From Calditrichota bacterium (GTDB lineage: Bacteria; Zhuqueibacterota; Zhuqueibacteria; Oleimicrobiales; Geothermoviventaceae), in the NCBI GenBank assembly GCA_013152765.1, contig JAADFT010000066.1, forward strand, positions 2,424 to 10,317: a stretch of 7,894 bases of DNA, read 5' to 3'. Every line of letters begins with the position of its first letter. Positions within the stretch are counted from its first letter, which is position 1. A model generated the notes under the pieces. That model saw only the letters and a program-made list of their open reading frames with translations, was not told the origin of the DNA and did not search any database. A program made the position numbers and the translations under genes. This document shows, one piece after another, positions 1 through 7,799 of this stretch.

Positions 1-2
1 AC

Positions 3-128
3 TCGAAAGGGGAACCGCCAACGTCGCCAGCGCTGAGCCGGGAAATCAAAGAAGCGATTCTTTTCAAGTCGCACACGCCGGGTCACGCCACGATCTCCCA
101 ACGGGAAATCGCGAAATGCGGGACGTGA
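3..128 (+). CDS. C-terminal tail of an unidentified protein (partial, runs off the left edge)
   Basis: Frame 3 is open from the window edge to a TGA at 126-128 and gives about 41 residues, including the stretch LSREIKEAILFKSHTPGH and ending IAKCGT. The residue mix is protein-like (Lys, Glu, Ile, Ala in a helix-like segment) and most third positions are G or C, as in the clear genes here. Frame 2 is also open across this stretch but gives a less protein-like sequence and continues as an antisense shadow of the cupin gene. I do not recognise the family. If real, this gene is convergent with the cupin gene, whose stop is 83 bp away. The call rests only on composition and an open frame, so it is tentative. 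Confidence 0.35.
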   Translation, partial: SKGEPPTSPALSREIKEAILFKSHTPGHATISQREIAKCGT

Positions 129-135
129 ACCCGCA
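117..135 (-). terminator. Possible weak terminator hairpin between convergent genes
   Basis: TGCGGG (117-122) and CCCGCA (130-135) form a perfect 6-bp stem with a 7-nt loop. On the minus strand the stem is followed by a loosely T-rich stretch (TTTCGCGATTT), which would suit termination of the cupin transcript about 77 nt past its stop codon. The T run is broken, and the hairpin overlaps the stop codon of the putative left-edge gene. Confidence 0.25.
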
Positions 136-211
136 GCGAAACCCCGACGCTAATGTCCCCTGGCTCAACGCTCCTGCGGTTCTCCGGTCCCCGGTGTTTG
201 CGACGAACCCG

Positions 212-487
212 CTACCCGAAATGGTAGTGTTTTTTCACCGCCTTTTCGATTTTCCACGTGCACGACATTCCTTTGGGGAACGTAACCAGATCACCCTTGC
301 CGACCCGGACCGGCTCGCCGCCCTCCGGTGTCACAACGACCTCACCCTCCAGAAAGTAACACGTCTCCTGTTCGCTGTAGGTCCAGGGGAACTCGCTTTC
401 CTCCTTCTCCCAAATGGGCCAGTTGAAGACGCCCAGCTCTTCGAGTTTCTTCGTGTCGGGGTTCCGTTCGATCTTGATCTCTGGCAT
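212..487 (-). CDS. Small cupin-domain protein (Cupin_3 / DUF861 type, TM1112-like)
   Basis: A 91-residue single-domain cupin. The ATG at 487 is preferred over the in-frame start at 577 because a GGGAGG ribosome binding site lies just upstream, and the 30 residues before it do not look like a cupin N-terminus. Cupin_3 signatures are visible: WPIWEKEESEF (residues 23-33), ETCYFLEGEV (41-50), GEPVRVGKGDLVTFPKGM (57-74) and KKHYHF near the end. From memory the whole chain is very similar to Thermotoga maritima TM1112, a structural-genomics cupin of unknown function. The usual cupin metal motif (HxH in motif 1) is absent, with Tyr37, Glu39 and Glu41 in that area, so a classical His-metal site is unlikely. 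It is probably a cytosolic beta-barrel small-molecule binder; the ligand is unknown. It is transcribed divergently from the thioferritin gene. Confidence 0.88.
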   Translation of the reverse strand: MPEIKIERNPDTKKLEELGVFNWPIWEKEESEFPWTYSEQETCYFLEGEVVVTPEGGEPVRVGKGDLVTFPKGMSCTWKIEKAVKKHYHFG

Positions 488-548
488 TCCAAACCTCCCT
501 GCGAAATTGGCGATTTTCAGAGTTGTCCACACTGGTCCCTGCCCGACA

Positions 549-577
549 AAATTAGCGAAACCAGTCAACGAAGACAA
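549..577 (-). promoter_or_regulatory. Candidate sigma-70-type promoter for the cupin gene
   Basis: On the minus strand a -35-like TTGTCT (577-572) is followed after 17 nt by a -10-like TAATTT (554-549). The implied 5' leader is about 55 nt. Matches to consensus are only 4/6 and 3/6, and the -35 lies inside the degenerate repeat, so this is a weak call. Confidence 0.2.
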
Positions 578-602
578 CGAAAATCCTCAGCATCACGAAC
601 CA
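567..602. repeat. Degenerate 9-nt-period tandem repeat (ACGAA phased)
   Basis: ACGAA occurs at 568, 577 and 595, that is, on a 9-nt grid with one decayed unit at 586, followed by CCACGG. It resembles eroded copies of the CACGAAGGA-type intergenic repeat seen in many environmental bacterial genomes (recollection, not a search). On the minus strand it reads as TTCGT-rich DNA. Confidence 0.45.
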
Positions 603-749
603 CGGCGAGCGTGCGCCTTTCGCTCCCGCGGGTCCGGGCGACGTTCCCAGAAGCCAAGCGGGGCAGATCGGCGTCCACGACCAACCTGAGCGAAGCAAGC
701 GAATCCACTTTTGTACCTCCGGCAATGCAGCGCCGGGTTCCAAAAATAC

Positions 750-778
750 TTGCCTTTGGTCTCTCCAGAAGGTAGTTT
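750..778 (+). promoter_or_regulatory. Candidate promoter for the thioferritin gene
   Basis: TTGCCT (750-755) is separated by 17 nt from TAGTTT (773-778), which keeps the T, A and final T of a -10 box. The implied leader is about 58 nt. Both boxes match consensus at only 3/6. I see no clear PerR, Fur or OxyR operator. Confidence 0.22.
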
Positions 779-842
779 AGGGAGCACGGTAGGGGACACA
801 GCAGAGCGAGCTGGAGCGTGACCCAAAACCAGGGAGGCTACG

Positions 843-1343
843 ATGGGAACCAAAGGAATCGAGATTGTCGGGATGGACGTTCAGGAGTTGATCCGGCTCC
901 TGAACAAAGCGTTCGCCGACGAGTGGTTGGCCTACTACCAGTACTGGCTGGGAGCAAAGGTCGTGAGAGGGCCGATGAAAGAGGCCGTGATCGCCGAGCT
1001 TCTGCAGCACGCCACTGACGAATTGCGCCACGCCGACATGGTCGCGAACCGCATCATTCAGCTCGGCGGAACCCCGGTGCCTGAGCCGAAAAAGTGGTAC
1101 GACGTGACCAACTGCGGCTACGACGCACCCGACGACCCCTTCGTCGAAATCATCCTGAAGCAAAACATCAAGGGCGAGCAGTGCGCCATCGGAGTTTACC
1201 AGGACATCCTCAAGACCACGATGACGGCGGACCCGGTGACGTACAACATGGTGCTGCAAATCCTCCAGGACGAGGTGGAGCACGAAGAAGACCTCCAGTC
1301 GCTACTGGAAGACTTCGAGCTGATGGTCAAGAAGCAGGCCTGA
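843..1343 (+). CDS. Dps-like ferritin of the thioferritin (DPSL) type
   Basis: A 166-residue four-helix-bundle ferritin-like protein, predicted to oxidise and store iron, or use iron to remove peroxide, in the cytoplasm. The ATG at 843 follows a GGGAGG site by 5 nt. The di-iron ligands are all visible: Glu27 in DEW, Glu60 and His63 (ExxH), Glu112 in GEQC, and Glu144 and His147 (EVEH). Cys91 and Cys114 flank the third helix; the second lies in GEQCAIGVY. This cysteine pair beside a bacterioferritin-like ferroxidase site defines the Dps-like thioferritins known from Sulfolobus, Pyrococcus furiosus and Bacteroides fragilis. The ERCAVGVY-type segment of the Pyrococcus protein, as I recall it, matches closely. 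The chain is about 20 residues shorter than those archaeal proteins, mainly at the C-terminus. Monocistronic, with its own terminator. Alternatives are a plain bacterioferritin or rubrerythrin-like protein; the Cys pair argues against the first, and the lack of a rubredoxin domain against the second. Confidence 0.85.
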   Translation: MGTKGIEIVGMDVQELIRLLNKAFADEWLAYYQYWLGAKVVRGPMKEAVIAELLQHATDELRHADMVANRIIQLGGTPVPEPKKWYDVTNCGYDAPDDPFVEIILKQNIKGEQCAIGVYQDILKTTMTADPVTYNMVLQILQDEVEHEEDLQSLLEDFELMVKKQA

Positions 1344-1376
1344 GAAGGCTCAACCCAACCCAACGGGACGCCCGAC

Positions 1377-1411
1377 AAGCGCGAAGGGCCGCGTTGCTCT
1401 TCGCGCTTTTT
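1377..1411 (+). terminator. Strong intrinsic terminator after the thioferritin gene
   Basis: AAGCGCGAAG (1377-1386) pairs perfectly with CTTCGCGCTT (1399-1408). The stem can extend inward by three more pairs (one of them G-T), leaving a 6-nt loop. A run of five T (1407-1411) follows. It lies 33 nt past the thioferritin stop and 27 nt beyond the flippase stop on the other strand. On the minus strand there is no good T-run, so it serves the thioferritin gene better than the operon. Confidence 0.85.
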
Positions 1412-1438
1412 GTAGCGCAAACTCGCCCGCTGTGTTTT

Positions 1439-2902
1439 CTACCTGCGCAGCAGCTTTCGAAGGCCAGCCTTCAGAGCCGCCTTCTCTTCCTGCACAAAGA
1501 AACCCGTCACCCACAGAATCAGAGGCCAGAGCAACACGAGGGCAACCCGGGCCCAGAACGGCCAGACGTGGTGAAACGGCCTTTCCAGCCAGAAAACCAG
1601 CCCTGCCGCAGCGGAAAGGTGCACCACCCGCCGCCACTCGTAGCGCACCGGGTAGAGCTTCTGCCCCACCACGTACAGCGCAGTCGCCATCGAGGCGTAG
1701 CCGAGCACCGTGGCGTAAGCCGAGCCCATCATCCCGAATTTCGGAATGAGCAGGTAATTCGACGCGATGTTAACTGCCGCCCCGATCCCGGTAACCAGCG
1801 GGAGGTACTCGGATTTCTTCTCCGTGTAGATGCCGATCACAAAGTTCAGGTAAGCGGCAAAGAAAATGTAAGCGAGCATGATCGTCGGCACGATCACGGT
1901 AGAGTCCCAGTACTTGGGGCCGAAAATCGTGATGCCGAAGACCCGGAGCCGCACGATGTCGTCGATGGTGAACGACAGAAGCAGGAAGACGCCAAAGCAG
2001 GCCAGCAGCAGGTAGGTCAACACGCGCGCGAACAGTTCCTTCGCGCCCTCTTTCTTCACCTCGGAAAGGAAGAACGGATGCCAGGCGAAGCGGAAGGCGG
2101 CAATGAACAGCGCCATGAACGTGCCAAGCTTGTAGCCGGCGCTGTAAAGCCCCGCCACGTCGAAACCTGCCAGTTGCTTGAGGATGAAGCGGTCGATGAC
2201 GTCCATCAGCACTACGGCCAGCGTCGACGGAAGGTAGGGGATGCCGAAGCGCAGAAGATCCTTGAGCACCCGTCCCGAGAGCCCCGGATTCAGCCGCTGG
2301 AGGCTGACCGGCAGCAGAAGCACAAACGTGGCTGCCGAGGCTACCAGGTTCGCCTGGAAAATGCCCTGGATCCCGTGCTTCAGCCACACGATCAGCACAA
2401 TGTTCAGCGCCAGGTTGATGACGACATTGGCGAACTTGAGAATCGCAAAGTGGATCGACCTCTCCTCCGCCCGCAGGACCAGAAAAGGCAGCACGTTCAG
2501 TGCGTCGAAGAAAAGGATTCCAGCGCTGAGCATGATGAGCGGACGGTAGGACACGCTGTCCAGGAGCCAGGCAGCGATCGGTCGACTGCCCGTGAGCAGG
2601 AAAACGCTGAACCCGGTTGCCAGCCCCAGAACCGTCCAGAAAGCGGTGGAGAACGTGACGCGCCGCTTTTCCTGCCCCTCATCCAGGATGTAGTAACGCA
2701 GGAATGCGGAGTCCACGCCCATCGTGTAGATGATGGTGGCAATGGCCAGGAAGGTGAACACCAGCGCGGCCACACCGTACTCCGCGCGCTCGAAGGTGTT
2801 CGTGTAGAGGGGCAGAAGCAGGAACCCGACAGAGCGGGTCACGATGTGGCTGATGCCGTAAACGGCTGAGTGCTTGGTGAGTCGCTTGAGACTGTCCAGC
2901 AT
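1439..2902 (-). CDS. Wzx/MATE-like oligosaccharide flippase, last gene of the minus-strand operon
   Basis: A 487-residue polytopic membrane protein of the polysaccharide-export (PST/MOP) flippase superfamily, expected to move lipid-linked oligosaccharide or a similar amphipath across the inner membrane. About 12-14 hydrophobic segments are visible. The first (about 14-34) is followed by NTFERAEYGV (35-44), a typical Wzx loop. The second half opens with LRFGIPYLPSTLA (217-229) and the family hallmark DRFILKQLAGFDVAGLYS (237-254), then YKLG. Length is normal for Wzx. The ATG lies 2 nt after the stop of the nitrilase-family gene and has only a distant GAGG as ribosome binding site, so translational coupling is likely. 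No glycosyltransferase, ligase or polymerase lies beside it in this window, so the substrate is unknown. MurJ is less likely because the sequence pattern is that of Wzx-type proteins. Confidence 0.88.
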   Translation of the reverse strand: MLDSLKRLTKHSAVYGISHIVTRSVGFLLLPLYTNTFERAEYGVAALVFTFLAIATIIYTMGVDSAFLRYYILDEGQEKRRVTFSTAFWTVLGLATGFSVFLLTGSRPIAAWLLDSVSYRPLIMLSAGILFFDALNVLPFLVLRAEERSIHFAILKFANVVINLALNIVLIVWLKHGIQGIFQANLVASAATFVLLLPVSLQRLNPGLSGRVLKDLLRFGIPYLPSTLAVVLMDVIDRFILKQLAGFDVAGLYSAGYKLGTFMALFIAAFRFAWHPFFLSEVKKEGAKELFARVLTYLLLACFGVFLLLSFTIDDIVRLRVFGITIFGPKYWDSTVIVPTIMLAYIFFAAYLNFVIGIYTEKKSEYLPLVTGIGAAVNIASNYLLIPKFGMMGSAYATVLGYASMATALYVVGQKLYPVRYEWRRVVHLSAAAGLVFWLERPFHHVWPFWARVALVLLWPLILWVTGFFVQEEKAALKAGLRKLLRR

Positions 2903-2904
2903 GC

Positions 2905-3717
2905 TCAGGCTGTCCTCGTCTGCAAGCGCTGGTAAAACTCGGGGCGCCGGTCGGCAAAAAGGTCGTTGCGGGGCGTGAAATGCTTGTCGCGCGCGGCGGT
3001 GGGCTCGATGTCGGCGTGGATCACTTCCTCCCGATCCACACTGGCGGAGGCCAGCACGCTGCCGTCCAGGTCTGTAATCTGGCTTGCCCCCGTGAAAGCG
3101 AGCGCTTTTCCGGCTCGCTCATCCTTCCCCACACGGTTGGCCGTGACCGTGAACACCCGGTTTTCGATTGCGCGGATCCGCATGGCCGACTGCGCGTACG
3201 GCAACACAAGATTGGCCGGGTGGCACAAGATGTCGGCGCCCTCGAGCGCCAGCACGCGCGCCGCCTCGGGAAAAACCCAGTCGAAGCAAATCAAGACACC
3301 CAGTCGGACGCCCCCGACTTCAAACACCCGGAATCCGGTGTCGCCGGGATCGAACCAGTCTTTTTCGTCCAGAAACAGGTGCGTTTTTCGGTAGACGCCG
3401 ACAAGCCCACTGCTGGACACGACCATCGCACTGTTGTAAACGCAGTCGCCCTCCCGCTCGGCGAAACCAGCTACGAACACGGCGTCAAGCTCCCTGGCAA
3501 GCTGGGCGAGGGTACGCAGCGTCGGACCCTCGGCGGCCGGTTCGGCCAGGGCACGCGCTTCAGCCCTGTCGCGGAAAAGGTAGCCCGTCGTAAACAGCTC
3601 GGGCAAAACGTAAACGGCAGCGCCCGGGTTGGCTCGTACGAGCTCCGCCGCCCGTCGCAGGTTATCTTCCACTTCGCCAAAACGGGGTTGAAATTGAACA
3701 GCCGCGACTTTCAACAT
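2905..3717 (-). CDS. Nitrilase-superfamily carbon-nitrogen hydrolase (PH0642-like)
   Basis: A 270-residue cytosolic amidohydrolase with the full nitrilase triad: Glu40 in LPELFTTGY, Lys111 in YRKTHLF and Cys144 in LICFDWVFPEAAR, with the structural Glu118 nearby. Other family segments are HPANLVLPYAQ (166-176) and AIENRVFTVTANRVG (183-197). From memory it is close along its whole length to the Pyrococcus horikoshii/abyssi nitrilase (PH0642), and to N-carbamoylputrescine amidase and omega-amidase relatives. It hydrolyses an amide, carbamoyl or nitrile C-N bond; which one cannot be told. The ATG at 3717 has GGAG only 3 nt upstream; the next codon is TTG, which would give a better spacing of 6, so the true start could be one codon later. 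It lies 54 bp after the UroD-like gene and 2 bp before the flippase gene. Confidence 0.9.
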   Translation of the reverse strand: MLKVAAVQFQPRFGEVEDNLRRAAELVRANPGAAVYVLPELFTTGYLFRDRAEARALAEPAAEGPTLRTLAQLARELDAVFVAGFAEREGDCVYNSAMVVSSSGLVGVYRKTHLFLDEKDWFDPGDTGFRVFEVGGVRLGVLICFDWVFPEAARVLALEGADILCHPANLVLPYAQSAMRIRAIENRVFTVTANRVGKDERAGKALAFTGASQITDLDGSVLASASVDREEVIHADIEPTAARDKHFTPRNDLFADRRPEFYQRLQTRTA

Positions 3718-3771
3718 CTACTCCTTCGCTAAAGACAGGGGTCCGGGCTCCCCGAGGTCGCTGGACGGGTC

Positions 3772-4821
3772 CTACTGGTCCAGACACCCGAATTCCAACC
3801 CGGCCTCGATCATGGCCCGGTAGTTTTCCACGGGGACGTACTCCGGCACCGAATTACCCGACCCCAAGCAGTACCCGCCGTGCACGCCCACATTTTCGAT
3901 CAGCCACCTCACGTTTTCACGAATTTCCTCCGGCGTGCCGCGCGCCAGCAGATCCACATCCACGTTTCCGCACAGGCACAACCGGCTGCCGTAACGCCTC
4001 TTCAGCTCCACGATGTCCATGGCCTGCGGCTCGATCGGGTGCAGGGCATTCACCCCCAGGTCCAGCAGCTCGTCCAGCACGCTGCGCAGGTCGCCGTCCG
4101 AGTGGTAGATGAACGGCACGTGCTTGCTTTCCGCAAGCTCGGCCAGGCGGCGAATCCAGGGAAAGAGGTACTGACGCAGCACACGCGGCGACACCATCAG
4201 CCCCGTTGCAAAGGCGATGTCGTCGCTGTAGAAAATGGCGCCGAGTTTGGGAGAAGCTGCCATCCGCTCGAACAGGGCCATTTCGAGCGTGCCAATCCGC
4301 TCGAACAGGGCCTCCACGAGGGCAGGGTCTTCCACGAGCGCGTAAGAAAACTGCTCGAAGCCCAGAAAGCGCCACGTCCAGGTGAAGATGTCGCCGTACT
4401 GGGCAATCAGCTTCATGTCGTCCGGCAGGGCCCGCTCGATGGCGTCGACGCGCGACCAGTCAACGTCATCCACTCCCGGCCAGGGGAAGGTTTCGACGTC
4501 CTCCACGCTGTGCACAACGCCCTTCCCCTCTTCGGCCCAGACGCGCTCGCCGCTGCCGTCCGCTTTCTCCTTCAGGTGGGAACCGCCGTAGCTTTGCAGT
4601 ACTTCGGGGCTGAGATCCAAAGGCGGAGCTACCTTGACGTAATCGTAGCCAGCAGCACGAGCGAAAGCGATTTCGTCCTCCGGGCGCTCGATCGGACGGC
4701 CCAGGAAAGCAGCCTTTACCGAGGCGTCAACGCCCAGTTCGAAGAAAGGGACGTAGGGTCCCTTGCCGCCGTACAGTGTCGTTCTCAGGACTTCGAAATT
4801 TGGCCGCTCCGTCGTCGACAT
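3772..4821 (-). CDS. Uroporphyrinogen decarboxylase (URO-D) superfamily protein, not HemE
   Basis: A 349-residue TIM-barrel protein of the URO-D/MtaA/CmuA superfamily. The HemE signature (RQAGRY near the N-terminus) is absent; FFELGVDASVKAAFLGRP (26-43) is in its place, so this is not the heme enzyme. Features seen are FYSDDIAF (197-204), YHSDGDL (239-245), HPIEPQAMDI (261-270), CGNVD (284-288) and YCLGSGNSVPEYVPVENY (317-334). His240, Asp242 and Cys318 sit with the spacing of the zinc motif His-X-Cys-Xn-Cys of methylcobamide:CoM methyltransferases, with Asp replacing the first Cys. Members of this group are methyltransferases or uncharacterised. No corrinoid protein lies nearby, so a methyl-transfer role is unsupported here. 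The ATG lies 12 nt after the symporter stop, and its GAGG site overlaps that stop codon, which favours coupled translation. Confidence 0.85.
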   Translation of the reverse strand: MSTTERPNFEVLRTTLYGGKGPYVPFFELGVDASVKAAFLGRPIERPEDEIAFARAAGYDYVKVAPPLDLSPEVLQSYGGSHLKEKADGSGERVWAEEGKGVVHSVEDVETFPWPGVDDVDWSRVDAIERALPDDMKLIAQYGDIFTWTWRFLGFEQFSYALVEDPALVEALFERIGTLEMALFERMAASPKLGAIFYSDDIAFATGLMVSPRVLRQYLFPWIRRLAELAESKHVPFIYHSDGDLRSVLDELLDLGVNALHPIEPQAMDIVELKRRYGSRLCLCGNVDVDLLARGTPEEIRENVRWLIENVGVHGGYCLGSGNSVPEYVPVENYRAMIEAGLEFGCLDQ

Positions 4822-4833
4822 GTCAAACGGGCC

Positions 4834-6582
<1,749 letters not shown>

Positions 6583-6720
6583 AGCATTTCCTCCCGCTCT
6601 TCAGGTTGGCACCACGCCTGCGTCTTTGAATAAGGTCGAATTTGGATGCCACGGGGCTCTTTACTTCCAACTGGCTACTGCCGACTGCTTACTGTCAACT
6701 TCCCCACACGTTCTTTTCGC
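6583..6720 (-). other. Leader between FAH-family and symporter genes
   Basis: 138 bp without a gene. It carries the 7-nt-period repeat (6663-6704) and the symporter ribosome binding site (GGGAGG, 6589-6594 region). No convincing terminator is seen after the FAH stop, so read-through into the symporter is possible. No good -10/-35 pair was found either. Confidence 0.5.
6663..6704. repeat. Six tandem 7-nt units beginning ACT
   Basis: Six contiguous heptamers start with ACT at 6663, 6670, 6677, 6684, 6691 and 6698; four of the six continue as ACTG and the outer two as ACTTCC. On the minus strand this reads as CAGT repeats. The last three positions of each unit vary, so the constant element is ACT plus a frequent G. 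It resembles heptameric short tandem repeats reported in cyanobacteria and seen in other environmental genomes (recollection). It lies wholly between genes. Confidence 0.7.
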
Positions 6721-7626
6721 TTAACCCGCAACCACTGAGTTGAACAGCACCCCAATTCCTTCGATCTCTGCCTCAACCACGTCGCCTGGCTGCAACGGCC
6801 CCGTCCCCGCCGGTGTCCCCGTCAGGATGACGTCCCCTGGCGTGAGCGTGGCAAACTTCGAGATTTCGACCAAGATTCGAGGAATGCCGAAAACCATCTC
6901 GCGCGTGTTCGCCTGCTGGCGCACCTCGCCGTTCACGCGGAGGGTCATGTTCAGCTCCGGCGGCTCTGGAAAAACCTGCCGCGGCACGACCACCGGACCG
7001 AGGGGCCCAAACGTGTCGAAGCTTTTGGAGCGCAACCACGGCCAGCACTTTTTGAAATCGGCGAGCTGCAGATCCCTGGCGGTCACGTCGTTTGCGATCG
7101 TGTAGCCGGCCACGTACTCCCACGCCTCTTCCTCGGAGTGCACACGCCCGGCCTTGCCAACAATCACTGCCAGCTCAATTTCGTGTTCCACCGAGCCCGG
7201 CCAGTCCGGAAGCCGGATCGGCGAGTTGTGGGGCGTAAGCGCGCTGGCCAGCTTGGCGAAGATGATCGGCTCTTCCGGTACAGTCGCGCCCCACTCTTCG
7301 GCGTGGGCTTTGTAGTTGCGTCCCAGGCACAGCACTTTTTGCGGCCGACTCACCGGCAGATCAATTCGCTCTGAACCGCGCAGCTCCAGGTCGTTGAGTG
7401 ACCGAAAGCTGGAGACCGTCTCCACAACTTCTTTGAATGTGTCGAGCTCGAAGAAACCCAGCTCGATCATGACCTGCAAAAACTGAAGGGTCGGCCCCTT
7501 GCCCTTTGCCGCGAATTGCTTGTAGTACTCCCACAACAGGGAAAAATTGTACCGTTTTCCATCCCACTCGACGCCGATGTAGTAGTTACCGCGGTCGTCC
7601 CGGTAGGTGAAAGCTTTTACGTTCAC
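6721..7626 (-). CDS. Fumarylacetoacetate hydrolase (FAH) family protein
   Basis: A 301-residue cytosolic hydrolase or isomerase of the FAH/HpcE family, which acts on diketo acids and related compounds with a divalent metal. The start is taken as GTG at 7626, with GGGGAG 5 nt upstream; an in-frame TTG at 7677 has no ribosome binding site and would add 17 unlikely residues. Residues 1-90 form the family's N-terminal domain. The catalytic domain follows: LCLGRNYKAHAEE (99-111, with His108), the metal ligands Glu149 and Glu151 in EHEIEL, Asp180 in IANDVTARDLQ, Lys201 in SKSFDTFGPLGP, and GTPAGTGPLQPGD (270-282). All key residues are present, so it should be active. Possible reactions include acylpyruvate hydrolysis, ureidoglycolate cleavage, sugar-acid diketo hydrolysis and homoprotocatechuate-type isomerisation; the neighbours do not decide. 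It heads the minus-strand cluster. Confidence 0.92.
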   Translation of the reverse strand: MNVKAFTYRDDRGNYYIGVEWDGKRYNFSLLWEYYKQFAAKGKGPTLQFLQVMIELGFFELDTFKEVVETVSSFRSLNDLELRGSERIDLPVSRPQKVLCLGRNYKAHAEEWGATVPEEPIIFAKLASALTPHNSPIRLPDWPGSVEHEIELAVIVGKAGRVHSEEEAWEYVAGYTIANDVTARDLQLADFKKCWPWLRSKSFDTFGPLGPVVVPRQVFPEPPELNMTLRVNGEVRQQANTREMVFGIPRILVEISKFATLTPGDVILTGTPAGTGPLQPGDVVEAEIEGIGVLFNSVVAG

Positions 7627-7677
7627 CGAAGCTCCCCTGACTGAACGTTGCGTAGCCTCGTCGACAAATGTTGGCAA

Positions 7678-7706
7678 AGTTTAGCAATTCACGTGCTAAG
7701 AAGCAA
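7678..7706 (-). promoter_or_regulatory. Candidate promoter of the FAH-led cluster
   Basis: On the minus strand TTGCTT (7706-7701) and TAAACT (7683-7678) are separated by exactly 17 nt. The -10 matches 4/6, including the key T, A and final T; the -35 matches 3/6. The implied leader to the GTG at 7626 is about 45 nt. It is the best-placed promoter candidate for the cluster. Confidence 0.4.
7681..7699. promoter_or_regulatory. Inverted repeat in the promoter spacer, possible operator
   Basis: TTAGCA (7681-7686) and TGCTAA (7694-7699) form a perfect 6-bp inverted repeat with a 7-nt spacer. The 19-bp element fills the spacer between the candidate -35 and -10 boxes and overlaps the -10. It also contains CACGTG at 7690-7695. 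The geometry fits a dimeric repressor site. No regulator gene is present in the window. Confidence 0.35.
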
Positions 7707-7775
7707 GGAGATTCGGGGAAATTCGGCCGTTCTTGCGCTGGCGCGCAGGAGGGTGACGTTCCGGTTTTGACCTCA

Positions 7776-7799
7776 CACGGAGCCACGGTGACACGGAGA
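7776..7799. repeat. Three tandem 8-nt CACGGAG-type units
   Basis: CACGGAG, CACGGTG and CACGGAG start at 7776, 7784 and 7792, an exact 8-nt period. Two further CACGGA hexamers occur off-phase at 7811 and 7859. This is the common CACGGAGA-type intergenic repeat found in many environmental bacterial genomes (recollection). The surrounding 7707-7894 holds no convincing gene. Confidence 0.6.

Larger units (their letters stand above)
488..842. other. Divergent intergenic region between cupin and thioferritin genes
   Basis: 355 bp without a convincing gene. Short open frames on both strands give Arg/Pro/Ser-rich or otherwise implausible translations with no ribosome binding site. The region holds the cupin leader on its left, a 9-nt-period degenerate repeat (about 567-602), a candidate cupin promoter (549-577), a candidate thioferritin promoter (750-778) and the thioferritin leader. 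A small hairpin (CCGGC 719-723 with GCCGG 732-736) lies between the repeat and the thioferritin promoter candidate. Confidence 0.6.

Noticed and set aside
116..775. A 219-codon open frame on the plus strand across the cupin gene and the intergenic region
   Set aside because: It is antisense to the cupin, has no ribosome binding site, and its second half is Arg/Ser-rich translation of intergenic repeat DNA.
1094..2869. A 591-codon open frame on the plus strand overlapping the thioferritin and opposite the flippase
   Set aside because: It overlaps two well-supported genes, crosses the intrinsic terminator and has an Arg/His/Gln-rich low-complexity translation. It is a shadow of codon bias.
3718..3771. 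Possible terminator between the UroD-like and nitrilase-family genes
   Set aside because: Only short imperfect GGTCC/GGAC pairings occur and no T-run follows on the minus strand.
6692..6699. A perfect TTGACA on the minus strand upstream of the symporter
   Set aside because: It is created by the 7-nt repeat units, and no reasonable -10 box follows at 16-18 nt.
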